The notes: generated from the letters alone by a model not told the origin. Positions 1 to 9,902 are shown, counted from the stretch's first letter. The stretch is 64,000 nt of DNA from Symbiodinium natans (GCA_905221605.1 CAJNDS010001957.1:132438-196437); one strand, 5' to 3'. Numbers and translations are program-made.

Positions 1-69
1 GCGTCTGGGCAAATCCTGGATCTCGGGGCTTCAAGAGTATTCGGGAGGTCTGAGCAGGGCCTGAGACCC

Positions 70-207
70 GGGGCTGGGGCTGGGGCTGGGGCTGGGGCTG
101 GGGCTGGGGCTGGGGCTGGGGCTCGAACTGGGGCTGGGGTGGGGCTGGGGCTGAGGTTGGGGCTGGGACTGGGGCTGGGGAGCTGAAGCTGCGGCTGGGG
201 CCAATTT
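70..207. repeat. GGGGCT hexanucleotide repeat
   Basis: About 138 bases of GGGGCT with a few interruptions. The minus strand reads AGCCCC and gives a Pro/Ser/Gln-rich open frame that is a consequence of the repeat, not evidence of a gene. The G-runs could form quadruplexes (inference). Confidence 0.9.
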
Positions 208-460
208 TCGGTTTTGGGAAGCCAATTTTGGGCTTTGGGACAATTTGGAAGCCAATTTTGGGCTTTGGGAGGCGACTTGGGCTTTGGTTTGCCGGGGCCC
301 GGGAAGGCCCCAGAGGTTTAAGTAAATTGAACATTTGGCCTCCCGGCCTCCCGCTTTGGATTAATTTTTACTTAAACTCTGTTTGTCAGCTGTTTAGAGA
401 AATATCTTGGAAAATTCAGATTGATACCACATACAATTTCTACTTATTTTGTCTTGAGGG

Positions 461-755
461 TTTAGGGTTTAGGGTTTAGGGTTTAGGGTTTAGGGTTTAG
501 GGTTTAGGGTTTAGGGTTTAGGGGTAGGGTTTAGGGTTTAGGGTTTAGGGTTTAGGGTTTAGGGTTTAGGGTTTAGGGTTTAGGGTTTAGGGTTTAGGGT
601 TTAGGGTTTAGGGTTTAGGGTTTAGGGTTTAGGGGTTAGGGGTTAGGGGGTTAGGGGTTTAGGGGTTTAGGGGTTTAGGGGTTTAGGGGTTTAGGGGTTT
701 AGGGGTTTAGGGGTTTAGGGGTTTAGGGGTTTAGGGGTTTAGGGGTTAGGGGTTA
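461..755 (+). repeat. TTTAGGG telomere-like array, G-strand on +
   Basis: Near-perfect TTTAGGG heptamers from 461 to about 630, then a short GGTTAGGGG transition, then TTTAGGGG octamers to about 755. TTTAGGG is the telomere repeat of plants and has been reported for dinoflagellates. The array is interstitial in this window. The change from 7-mer to 8-mer units is abrupt and each block is homogeneous, suggesting two separate amplification events. Confidence 0.95.
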
Positions 756-1700
756 AGTTTACGGGAAGAGAAGGCTTCACAGACATGGCCACCTCGGCGA
801 CAGCGCGGAAGATCGCTCGGCCATTGACAGCATAACGGCACAAGCTCCGGCGGAGCATATGCCGATCACCATCCTTTTCAGGGAGGACTTAGCCAACTAT
901 ACTTGTGTTTCTGCTTGTAACGTTGGCATCTCGGCTGGATCATGTTCTCAATCCACCACTTCCCTACCCCCCCCCAACGGTCAACTCAACACACTTTGCT
1001 CGAGGTGGCTGGATCAGCAACTTTGAAATCGGAGGGCCTCTTGCCTTTTGATAGGTGAAGCTCTGCAATCTGAGCCCAAAAAGGAACCCGAAGCTCCAAG
1101 GCCACTTTGAACCGTCGGCCTTTGGGGCGGCGGGGGACCGCAGCGGCGCGAAGGAGCCGTAGCGCCTGGGATTCGGGATCCCCAAAAAAGTCCCTCCTGA
1201 AGCTGACAGATGCATTTCTATGCTGCATTAAAGCGTAGCACCATGCTGCATAGGCCCACACTGCTCCCTCGTTCGGGTGGACAGCTGCGCTGTCACCTCG
1301 AGTCAATCGATTTGAGCATTGCGCAGTGTTGTATATGGATCGCCCAAGCAAACAAGCGTGCAACAATGCACCTCTACCCCAACCGTATCTTTAAATTTCG
1401 CAGAAGCTCTTGAGGCGACTGCAGTGATGGCATTGCACCAGCCTTGTGCGCTGCTGTGCCTTTCAAGGGGGAGCGCTCCAACCAGACGACAGGTGAGGGT
1501 TTTATTGTTCGCTTCGCCGACAAGAAGGATCTCTCCCTCCAATTGCGATTGCACGGGATCGATGAGACAGGCGCATCGTGGGGGCATCATGCTTTGGCTA
1601 CTGCTACTTCCAAACTACATAGTTCCTGACCCGACCACTACCACTGGCTATGGTACCATGGTACTATGACACTGCCGATACCGGCCGGAACGGGGGAAGG
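756..1700. other. Unique DNA between two telomere-like arrays; no gene called
   Basis: Open frames occur on both strands (for example minus 986-1366) but overlap each other and show no convincing splice borders or recognisable protein. A 12-base perfect palindrome, GTACCATGGTAC, lies near 1653. I see no supportable gene. Confidence 0.5.
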
Positions 1701-1701
1701 C

Positions 1702-1765
1702 ATCGAGTGTGCGCTCCCTTTCTTTGCGTCGAGTGTGCGCTCCAAATGCGTCGAGTCTGTGCTCC
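1702..1765. repeat. Short tandem repeat around GTCGAGTGTGCGCTCC
   Basis: Three imperfect copies of a roughly 24-base unit centred on CGAGTGTGCGCTCC, just left of the C-rich telomere-like array. A similar GAGTGCGCACC motif is repeated on the far side of that array at 2593-2690. Confidence 0.7.
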
Positions 1766-1806
1766 TGGGTGTGTTTCGAAGCATAAATTTAAATGCTAAG
1801 CCGCGC

Positions 1807-2580
1807 CCTAAAAACCCTGAACCCTAAAAATCCTAAAACCCTAAACCCGAAAAGCCCTAAACCCGAATAACCCTAAACCCTAAAAACCCTAAACCCTAAA
1901 AACCCAAAACCTTTAAAACCCTAAACCCTAAAAACCCTAAACCCTAAAAACCCTAAACCCTAAAAACCCTAAACCTAACAACCCCAAACCCTGAAACCCT
2001 AACCCTAAAACCTCTAAACCCGAAAAAACCCTAAACCCTAAAAAACTTAAAAACCCTAAATCCCAAAAACCCCGAAACCCCAAAAACCCTAAACCCTAAA
2101 AACCCTAAAACCCCCTAAATATGCTATACCCTAAAAAAAACCCTAAAAACCCTAAAAACCCTAAAAACCCTAAAAACCCTAAAAACCCTAGAAGCCCTAA
2201 AAGCCCTAAAAGCCCTAAAAGCCCTAAAAACCCTAAAAACCCTAAAAACCCTAAAAACCCTAAAAACCCTAAAAACCCCAAAAACCCTAAAAACCCTAAA
2301 AACCCTAAAAACCCTAAAAACCCTCAAAACCCTAAAAACCCTAAAAACCCTAAAAACCCTAAAAACCCTAAAAACCCTAAAAACCCTAAAATCCCTAAAA
2401 TCCCTAAAAACCCTAAAAACCCTAAAAACCCAAAAACCCTTAAAACCCCAAAAACCCCAAAAACCCTAAAAACCCTAAAAACCCCCAAAACCCTAAAAAC
2501 CCTAAATACCCTAAATACCCTAAACCCTAAAAACCCTACACCCTAAAACCCTAAAACCCTAAAAACCCTAAGCCCTAAAA
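1807..2580 (-). repeat. CCCTAAA / CCCTAAAAA telomere-like array, G-strand on minus
   Basis: Degenerate CCCTAAA and CCCTAAAAA units with variants such as CCCGAAA and CCCCAAA. The 2121-2540 part is mostly nine-base CCCTAAAAA, which, being a multiple of three, gives a spurious Asn-Pro-Lys frame. Orientation is opposite to the array at 461-755, so the two G-strands point toward each other across about 1 kb. Confidence 0.93.
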
Positions 2581-2592
2581 AACCTGCAGATT

Positions 2593-2690
2593 CGAGGAGT
2601 GCGCACCGGATGCAAAAAGAGTGCGCACCGGATGCTGATGCGGGAGTGCGCACTGGATGCACATCGGAGTGCGCACTGGAGCGCCCTGCC
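2593..2690. repeat. Tandem GAGTGCGCACCGGATGC repeat
   Basis: Four copies of GAGTGCGCAC(C/T)GGATGC-like units with 20-25 base spacing, immediately right of the C-rich telomere-like array. Confidence 0.8.
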
Positions 2691-3436
2691 GCCGGAACGG
2701 CGGCTTGATCATCCCAAAGAAGTTCGGCTCAGAATCTTCAGGCAGATCACACTGCACTTGCGATGATCATGACGAATCGGCACTTGCCGACAGGCCGATA
2801 GGCCTTCCTTTCATCCAGCACCCATCCCGAGATCTGCGTCACGCGTCCCATCGACTCCAGTCAAAATGCTAGAAACATGCAACCCCTGCTGCCTGCGAGG
2901 GCCATCACCGAAGGACAGCTCAAGAACCCAAGATGCTCCTTTCACGAGCACGTGATCCTGGCGTGGAGTCAATCTACAACGCCCCGCTACCCGCATCTAA
3001 GTCTAAGATGTCACAACATAGCAAATCCCAGCTCTCAGATCAGGCATATGGGACGGCCCAGTCCTCTTCATCTCGAAACAACGCCTGAGCGAAACGGAAC
3101 AGAAAACCGCATATTCAACAGCTAAACAGCTATTTATTCCTAACCTCTTCTGCAAAGGATGACGCCTGGACACATTCTTGCAGTACCTTTCGATTGTTGG
3201 GAAGGCTAACCAACGTACAATGAACAATGCTGTTGTTCCAGTGCCAAGGGTGCTTGTTCAACTTGTTGGCTGCCTGCTGCGCTGCATGACAACTTTAGTT
3301 CGATTAACATCACAATGCGTGTGGAAATCGGCACCACTAACTGACTTCTGTCACTTGCCTTCGCATCCTACCCCAGCCGGCAACGGAGGGAAGCAGGGGG
3401 GTTTGGGGCAGGAAGCCTAGTAACGAACAGCTCAAG
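2691..3436. other. No gene recognised
   Basis: Short frames exist on both strands, but none has paired splice borders or a convincing protein. It may be intron or 3' flank of the minus-strand gene to its right (inference). Confidence 0.4.
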
Positions 3437-3441
3437 AAATC

Positions 3442-3480
<39 letters not shown>
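3442..3480. repeat. (GA)n microsatellite
   Basis: About 39 bases of GA with one AAA interruption. Confidence 0.95.
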
Positions 3481-3835
3481 CAAGTCTGCATCACATTGGG
3501 TTGTCTCAGGCAGAGACTTGTGGCTACCCTGACAACCGCCCCGCTTGCCGCTTGCCCCAAGTAGGCATGCTCTTCCGGAAAAGGCGGTGCGACAAGCAGG
3601 GCAAAAAAACATCGTGGATGGCTCCAGTGCTCGCAACATACCATCAGGCACAGTTGAACAGGAAGATTGAGAACAAGAGGCCGAGGAAGGTAGGATGCCT
3701 TGTAACAAGGCTGAAAAGGCAAGAGGGCTTCAATGCTCTTCGGGCAGAAAAAGCGCTCAAGAGGCTTGCAAAGGCTTTAGACTTTAGACCATTCGCCTAC
3801 ACGTGCTGGTCCGGTCCCCCCATGCAATTGGAAAA

Positions 3836-4010
3836 TCACACATCCATGTTCATGTCTGCTCTAGGGGCGAAAACAAGTAGCAGTCCGAGCGTTTCTGGGA
3901 TGATGGCAAAGCTTGTATCGAAGAACAGCATGTCTGTGGGGTCTGTGTCCTGCAGCTGATCCATTCCAATCACATACACGAAGCGCCACTTGCCAACTTT
4001 GACATTTGTG
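3836..4010 (-). CDS. Gene B last coding island, with stop
   Basis: Minus-strand frame reading KWRFVYVIGMDQLQ, then DTDPTDMLFFDTSF, then IIPETLGLLLVFAPRADMN and a stop. A possible acceptor (CTGCAG before GAC) lies inside at about 3953. The mixed hydrophobic and acidic content is protein-like; the opposite strand is less so. Confidence 0.45.
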
Positions 4011-4815
4011 TACCAACAGAAGGCGCACTCAAACACGGTCCATAAGGGACGAGAACAAGGCGATGCCGTCTTTCCGCAGGACGAGCCAGCGCTCCTACAA
4101 CGACGGCTGTCACAGGGCTCACTTCGGCCACTGAAGACATCAAGCTCTGGGAGTTGTTGCAGACTTGTTCAAAGCATCGTAAACTCCAATGCTCCTCTGT
4201 TCCTTTCTTTTCCCACTCTCTGTCCTGGAGCCCTCGTCTTCGTGCCAGCTCCAGGCGGAAATCGCAACGGAGGCCTGGCACCAACTCCCGCATCGCACGA
4301 GCATGCGCATGCACAGCTGATATCCAGCATAAGAAAAACATCTGTTTTGGAACCTGAGTCATGTCTGCATATACATTGCAGTAGGTCTCGCTCTTTGTGC
4401 TGAGTCGCGCACAGAAAAACGAGCAGCGCTGCCGCCGCCGGTTCATGAAGTAGTCCTGCTTCGCAGGCTGTCATTGCAGGCAATTTCGACCCCCGGGCAC
4501 ACCCAACTGCCATACAACTTCTTTGCTGCGGAACAGCTGACCCGGGCTGAATTCTGAATCTTGAATCTGAAAGGCACACCTGCATCCCCCTGCCATATTC
4601 TCAGCTGTGAACATCTGGAAACCGGCTTGCTTCCGCCCTTGTTTTCTGTTTGCACGCACGGCAGCGTATATACAGCCGTTGGACCGCCCGGCGTCTGAAA
4701 AATTTGAGGTTCGGAACTTCATTTGAATACTAACTGTCGTCATCACTATCACTATAAAGCAAAGTGTCACAGAAATCACGAAAATGGCAACTACTAGCAC
4801 TTTTGCATACGTGTG
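3836..4815 (-). CDS. Gene B (partial): minus-strand membrane-anchored protein of unknown function
   Basis: Reading right to left there are four coding-like islands: 4815-4699 with a long hydrophobic segment (VLVVAIFVISVTLCFIVIV), 4655-4500, 4446-4117, and 4036-3836 ending in a TGA. An N-terminal hydrophobic stretch preceded by Arg/His and Lys residues, followed by a hydrophilic body, suggests a type II membrane protein. I do not recognise the family and found no catalytic motif. Splice phases between islands were not all reconciled, so this may be one gene or pieces of two. It lies downstream of gene A on the same strand. Confidence 0.45.
4117..4446 (-). CDS. Gene B internal coding island
   Basis: Minus-strand open segment with balanced composition, including YCNVYADMTQVPKQMFFLCW and REWEKKGTEEHWSLRCFEQV. 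Borders are uncertain. No family recognised. Confidence 0.4.
4500..4655 (-). CDS. Gene B internal coding island, Cys-containing
   Basis: Minus-strand frame reading LRIWQGDAGVPFRFKIQNSA, then VSCSAAKKLYGSWVCPGVEI. The spaced cysteines would fit a lumenal or extracellular domain following the anchor at 4815-4699 (inference). Confidence 0.35.
4699..4815 (-). CDS. Gene B hydrophobic anchor segment
   Basis: The minus frame contains about 25 consecutive hydrophobic residues (VLVVAIFVISVTLCFIVIVM) after HTYAK. The next acceptor candidate on this strand is TTTTTCAG near 4697. The start codon is not identified; dinoflagellate mRNAs receive a spliced leader, so the first exon could begin at an acceptor. 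Confidence 0.4.
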
Positions 4816-4879
4816 GCGACGGGCGACAGGGCCATCGTGCGTTGGGCCGGGTGTCAAACCCGGGGCCGAAGGCACCTGA

Positions 4880-6700
4880 CGCTAAGCCTCGGGGTAGGCT
4901 ACTGATTCCTTCGCTGGGTGCGGCCTCCAGCCTCGACCCTCGCTAAAGTCCAAGACCAAATGGGGAAGGTGGCGTACACAAAGCCCACCATCCAAGAGCG
5001 GCATCAGCCCCGTTGAATCGGTACCACAGAAAATCTTTCATGTTCCCTTCGAAATACAGCCCTTCTGAAGAATAACGCTTGGGAGCCCCAATAGGTTCAT
5101 CGACGGTTCAGCATGTGTAGAATGCATTGCAATATTGCCATGTCCTCAGTTGTTTCATGACGCCGCACGAAGCAGCGCCCCTCCTTCACAGGGCGAATAC
5201 GTGCGCTTTAAACTCTTAAGCTCTGAGCTCCTCTCCAGCATTCTCCAGCTACAGGGGAGGCCTTGTGGGTCTCCGAGGAATTGAAGTAAGTCGCCATGCC
5301 TCACGGCTGGGGTGCACTCCCCCAGGCCCTAAACCCACACTGACCCTTGACCCTAAACCAATCACGAACCACAGGCGTGGAGAGGGAAGCTCTAAACCCT
5401 GACTCTAAACCCTACACCTTTCATGGACCACGGGGGCAGAGTGAAAACCCCACAGCCTGAACCCTGAAAGTCTAACCGTCTCACCCTAAACCCTCATAAA
5501 CCTTAAACCCTAAACCTACCATGAACCAGGAGGGGGACACCCTACCACCATGCGGCGAATATATCTTGCTTCCTGCAAAGACCAGAAACAAAATTCTGCC
5601 ATCCGATGGCCGCAGCCTTAGACTGCCGCAAGTCCAGTAAGGAGCCGACCCAGAGATAGGAAGTTGCAGATGTCCATGTTACAAAGGCAGTCCTTGCCTC
5701 GGCCAGCGTGCCCAATTGTCATTCTGGAAAATGTGACAACATGTTATCGAACAAAACCTCCTAGCTCCCACCAAAGGTTCCGGCTGCGAAGCAAGAGCTT
5801 CAGCTGTTCGCGAACTTTCTCCGTCTCAGCCTGCAGGACAGATTGTAGTGCAAACCACGCCCTCGGTCAGAATTGTGCATTGTGGACTCCTGCATTTGAG
5901 ATTTGCATGTCGCTGAAATTCCCGATTCATGTCATCAAAAGTGGGTTCAGCATCACGTATTGCTGTGATTGCCTTCGGTGATTCATATTATTGCACCCAT
6001 GCCTTCCGCTCGAGGCTCAAGATGGCCTCGCATGCGGTGAGCATGGCCAAAACAATGAAACTGCGGAATGGACTGCGCAGTTAGGAGATGCTCTAGCGTT
6101 GTGCCAATCATCCTGCCTTTGCGGGCAGGAAAGAAACCTCTGTCAATCCAGCCATCCTTGGATGAAGGGATTTGGGTCCTAACGAATCGAAATTCCGTGC
6201 AAGGCCAAGGTTCGTCATCTGCTTAAGGTTCTCATAAGGGCAGGGAAAGACACATACAGCATCCGCGAAGCATACCCTTCCTGATCTCCTACCCTCACAT
6301 CCGCGCCCCCCACACCACAACTTGCCTTCAGATAATCCCCGGTGACGCCATGCGAGTTTCGTAACGCAAAGCTAACTCGAGTTTCACTCTTAAGTGTTGA
6401 GAAGCTGGGGCTAGGCTAAGGAGTAAAGTTTTTCAGGCTCGAGGCTTGAGAGCTAAAGGCTCCGCACACAGCACATCACTGTGTCTCTTTTTCAAGCCCC
6501 AGCTGACATTTTCTATGGGCGGCTCTGGGCACAGCCAACATCTTTAGGGTTTTGGCCTGCCTTGGGCCTGCACTCCATGTCCATACTCAGGGTCAACGCA
6601 CTGGCGGCCCAGGTGGCCCAGCGTAACCCCCATAATGGAAGTGTTTAATGTTACGGGGTAGGGGGTAGGGGAGTCATCTTAGGGGGAGGGGATTACATCT
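4880..6700. other. Intergenic, with degenerate telomere-like tandem DNA at 5290-5535
   Basis: 5290-5535 carries scattered CCCTAAACC units coupled to a degenerate downstream block (ATGAACCA(C/G)G followed by G-rich DNA) seen about three times (near 5352, 5408 and 5510). The remainder holds only weak, overlapping frames. Confidence 0.6.
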
Positions 6701-6701
6701 T

Positions 6702-6803
6702 TCACAGTTGAGGGTTCTTGTGAAGTCGGGCAACAGCAGTGCCCCAAAGCTTCCCAGGGCCAAGGAGAGGAAGAGTGCGATCAGCGGCTCGAGCGCAGGT
6801 TGT
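6702..6803 (-). CDS. Gene A probable last exon
   Basis: Follows TTTGCAG on the minus strand. In the phase carried from 6972 it reads TTCARAADRTLPLLGPGKLW and ends in TGA at 6704-6702. A second frame of the same DNA gives a hydrophobic helix (IALFLSLALGSFGALLL), so an extra exon or another junction could change the reading. Confidence 0.4.
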   Translation of the reverse strand, partial: TTCARAADRTLPLLGPGKLWGTAVARLHKNPQL

Positions 6804-9250
6804 CTGCAAAGGCAACAAACGAGAGCACACACAGTCCCAAAAGTGGACACAAATGCTGCCGCAGCCATGAACAGACCTGTGACCCTACCCTACTGCACAC
6901 GCAGATGCTTGAGGGAAGGACATGTCAGGCAAATCTGCCACCATGTCGGCAAGTAAAAGCGACCGGTGTACCTGCTCAGGGAGATGCATGCACATGGCCA
7001 AAGACCGGACGAATTGCACGTCCTGCTCAAGTACAATGACCCTGGGCAGGGAGGCGCACGGCAGGCCTAGCGACTTTCAGTCTCAAGGTGTGCTGTGCAC
7101 GAGGCGAAAACCGACATGTTTTCTCGCTTTCTCAATGACCCACCTGAGAAGTTTTGCCAACAGCCAGGATGCCCAAAGCAGCGCACCCCAGAACGCAGAG
7201 GTCTTCACCTTGCAAGCACATTCGAGACTGCTTGCAGAAGTTTGCAAAACCCCGAATAGCCTACGAGACTTGATCTTGCTCAGCTGAAAACGAGTCTCTT
7301 GCAAATCTAGGGTGCCATCGTGCATCAACTCCCAGAACTCTTCCACTTCCAACTAGCTACGCACACAGCATCTGCAAAAAGGAAAGCCTAGAACAGTTCT
7401 AGGTCCGGGGCGGCACAAAGAGCCACGCTCACCTGAGTTAGTAGCATTGATTGCAAAACCGTCCATGAAAGCGTGCGTGGTTGTGCGACTGTGCAAGAGC
7501 AAAGGCCAAGCAGTTGCCGAGTGACCACGGCCCAGAAAGGATCGCGGCCTGGGGCCACCGCCTGGCGAGTGAGGAACTCTATCCGAATCGGGTGCAGTTG
7601 CAAGTTGACTTGCAGGCAATGGTAAATGAACATGAGGCGGGTGGTATGAAGCCCTCGGCTCTGGGAACATCCCTTACCATGTTGGGAAGTTGATACTTGT
7701 TACCATGCTGGCAATGCCGCAGTAATTAACATCTTGTCCATCCCTGACGGTCTCCACCATTCTCGGAGGCCCCACACCTGTCTGTCTGCCCGGCACCAAC
7801 GTGTCGCTGATGCAGCACGTGTCCTCGCGCTCCGATTCAAGGTTGCAAGGTTGCGCAGCCATTCGTGTCACGTAACTTGAAAACTCAACGATCGGAGGCA
7901 TGGATGGGCTGGCCATTCTCCCGGATTCGTCAAACTTGTTCAAACAGAGCCAGCTGATAGTGATTGTACTCGGCATTCCATTTTGCAGAGGATTACTGAA
8001 TTCGCCTGTTTGATTACTCGGGGATCAAGTTAGGTAGATGAGTGGGAGCGTACTTCTCATGTTCATTTGGTTGCTCAGCTAGGGTTGAACAAAATGTCGA
8101 GCCTGACAACGATCCGCAGCAACTCGTCAAGCCTGGAAAGCGACAGAGTTTACGCATTCCCCGCGGCTTGCAACTCCGGCATCTTAGCTTCGTGGTTTGC
8201 CTCTCTCGTGACTCGTTTTGGACTCTTTTTGGCAGCTCAGGCGTTGACGAAAAAGGATCCGTGCTCCAGGAGTGGACGCCATCCTCTGCGTGAAGAAACA
8301 ATGAAATAAGTTTGACAAAGCCCACCAAAAAGACTGGCAACTGGACGATGCTGGTGCTGAGAAGCCGCGCTCCAGAACAGGCAACAGACGTCTAATCTGA
8401 TATCTGTTTACATCGGGTCCTCGCACTGAAGCTTCAGGTGCGCCCTGGCATTGGACGTCATCAAAAAAGGCTGAAGAAAAGGCAACAATAAAAGCCTGTG
8501 TGTGGCCTGTAGCACGAACTGCTGGAGTGGTGAGGATCTTCTCCAAGCGAAACAATGGGTTCGACGGACCGAAGCTGAGGACCTCTTCATATTCAGCAAG
8601 TCTGAATACCACCGCGGTTCCTAAGAACAGCAATACAAGGCTGATGCCTCCTGCACTAGAAGCCAGGTCGTCTGTCTTCTGCAAGCGACTCGTCCAATCC
8701 TGCACGGTCAAGGATGCCATTCACTCACAACACGCTCAGCGCTCACAGCCGTGTCACAGTCTGCAAAGAGTTGACAGCCTTAATTTCTGCCCGAAGTCGT
8801 ATTCGCTGTCTTTCCTGGCGCACAAAAAAACACATCTCGACAACAGCTGCTACTCACAATGATGACCGTAGGGATTGCACCAGTTGACTGAGGAAAGCAG
8901 TGGCAGCACCAGGACTGTCTGAAGAGCGCCTGCCACAGCCAGTGCATAGCCCCGGACTTGGCTTGCTGCACGGTTCAAGAACCAACACACACACACACAC
9001 ACAAATTGCCAGAAACTGCGCTGTGCCATCCTTCTAGACTTGGCTGTCCGAATTGCCTGCCCCGGGCACTTCTCGGAGTATGCGGCGTAGACGTGGTCTC
9101 GGTCGTAACATGCAAGAAAACAGGCGCGTTGCATTTTGTGTATTGGCAGCCAACTTGACAGGTTAAAAGTTCACAAATTCTGTTGAATGCTTTCAAGATG
9201 CTCGGCTGCCTAAGGTGGAGCTCCTGAGGCCACATGTTATTCATTTCCAT
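6702..9250 (-). CDS. Gene A: minus-strand multi-pass membrane protein, unassigned family
   Basis: Transcribed right to left. Seven consecutive exons agree in phase: 8518-8412, 8356-8201, 7953-7704, 7660-7433, 7352-7101 (or 7100), 7041-6972 and 6803-6702 with a TGA. Together they encode roughly 340 residues. Further exons upstream (8965-8858 and 8699 leftward) extend it, but their junction to 8518 is unresolved. Several segments are strongly hydrophobic (near 8510, 8340, 8690, 8930 and 7170), indicating a multi-pass membrane protein. A channel or transporter is possible, but no selectivity filter, pore motif or family signature was recognised. Donors include GC (8200), GTAAAC (8411), GTAACA (7703) and GTGAGC (7432). 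Confidence 0.6.
6972..7041 (-). CDS. Gene A exon
   Basis: After CCCAG on the minus strand; reads VIVLEQDVQFVRSLAMCMHL then PEQ, followed by donor GTACAC. Begins with one carried base, matching a GC donor at 7099-7098 in the previous exon, and ends in phase 0. Confidence 0.5.
7101..7352 (-). CDS. Gene A exon with membrane segment
   Basis: Starts after GCTAG; 84 codons beginning LEVEEFWELMHDGTLDLQ and containing a hydrophobic stretch AFWGALLWASWLLAKLLRWV followed by basic residues (EKARKHV). Donor GTGCAC at 7100; a GC donor two bases further on would fit the next exon better. Confidence 0.6.
7433..7660 (-). CDS. Gene A exon
   Basis: 228 nt, phase 0 to 0. Acceptor TTCCCAG, donor GTGAGC. Reads SRGLHTTRLMFIYHCLQVNL, then LHPIRIEFLTRQAVAPGRDP, and ends SMLLTQ. 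One of the best-bounded exons in the window. Confidence 0.65.
7704..7953 (-). CDS. Gene A exon, hydrophilic
   Basis: 250 nt; acceptor CTATCAG, donor GTAACA. The first base completes a codon begun by the 8201 exon (AG plus C). Reads WLCLNKFDESGRMASPS, an acidic/Ser-rich middle, and ends DVNYCGIASM. Likely a soluble loop between membrane segments. Confidence 0.62.
8201..8356 (-). CDS. Gene A exon with membrane segment
   Basis: Acceptor TTCTCAG; reads TSIVQLPVFLVGFVKLISLF, then LHAEDGVHSWSTDPFSSTPE and a basic tail. Ends with two carried bases before a GC donor (GCAAAC), matching the next exon. Confidence 0.6.
8412..8518 (-). CDS. Gene A exon with membrane segment
   Basis: Acceptor CCAGCAG; reads FVLQATHRLLLLPFLQPFLM then TSNARAHLKLQCEDP. 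Donor GTAAAC at 8411; the two carried bases AT join C of the next exon to give Ile. The intron to 8356 is 55 nt. Confidence 0.55.
8520..8699 (-). CDS. Gene A exon with hydrophobic helix; left border unresolved
   Basis: Acceptor CGTGCAG before GAT; reads DWTSRLQKTDDLASSAGGIS then LVLLFLGTAVVFRLAEYEEV. The frame stays open to about 8184, but the exon starting at 8518 uses another frame, so a donor must lie between about 8530 and 8600. Confidence 0.5.
8858..8965 (-). CDS. Gene A exon with membrane segment
   Basis: 108 nt; acceptor CCGTGCAG and consensus-like donor GTGAGT. Reads SQVRGYALAVAGALQTVLVL then PLLSSVNWCNPYGHH. The intron on its upstream side may be only 37 nt and consist mainly of a GT repeat. 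Confidence 0.5.
8985..9003. repeat. (CA)n microsatellite
   Basis: About nine CA units; on the minus strand this is a GT run just after a possible donor of gene A. Confidence 0.9.
9003..9250 (-). CDS. Gene A upstream coding-like segment
   Basis: Two overlapping minus frames look coding: one reads HLRQPSILKAFNRICELLTC (about 9225-9160), another CYDRDHVYAAYSEKCPGQAI (about 9110-9050). They are probably joined by a short intron or frame change that I could not place. No start site was found. Confidence 0.35.
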
Positions 9251-9900
9251 TCCAACCCAATGCGGCTCACGGAAATCTTGATAACAACTTGCATCAAAAG
9301 CTCAATACATGACGCAATGCGGCTTCTCGAGTTTTCACCATCATCCACATACCAAAACAAAGTCCTGCGCCGGCCATCTGCAGATTCCGTCCCAGGCCTT
9401 TCACCATAAGCAATGCTAATGACCGGAAGCCACACGAATGTCTTTGCAAATCGCCGAGGCTGTCAACAGGATGCACATTTGGCTACAGCAAAATGAAGCT
9501 AACACATACAGGCACAACAAGCAGCACACTCCTGGACTGTTCGGAAGCACTCCGGACATGTTCAGGCGGAGGAGACATCAATGTTTCTCGAACTAATGTG
9601 CAAAGATTCTCTTTAGTAGTGCTTGGCACTAATCAGGCAGCTGCTCCTTTGTTGATATGATTGTCGTATGGTTCTGAGATGAACAACTGTTGACATTCGT
9701 CATACAAACCCCTCTTGTAAAAACAAACAGACACAAGAGCATGAGGATACTTGTGATGACTGCAACCTCCTGGATTTGCTGATTTGGCTATGATTTTCCT
9801 GTCGACACGACCTTGAGCCACGGCGCGCAATGGTTGTTGCGATTGAAAAATAACGTCAGCGTCAGACGCATCTATGCAGGCTTGTGGATGTTCCGAAGCG
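9251..9900. other. No reliable gene
   Basis: A minus frame at 9435-9241 contains WYVDDGENSRSR and could be an upstream exon of gene A, but an alternative frame is equally plausible. The remainder shows nothing supportable. Confidence 0.3.
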
Positions 9901-9902
9901 AC

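Noticed and set aside
2121..2546. 141-codon Asn-Pro-Lys frame
   Set aside because: Produced by the nine-base CCCTAAAAA repeat, no flanking coding signal.
9241..9435. YVDD in a minus frame, as in reverse transcriptases
   Set aside because: No other reverse-transcriptase block nearby, and another frame of the same DNA is equally plausible.
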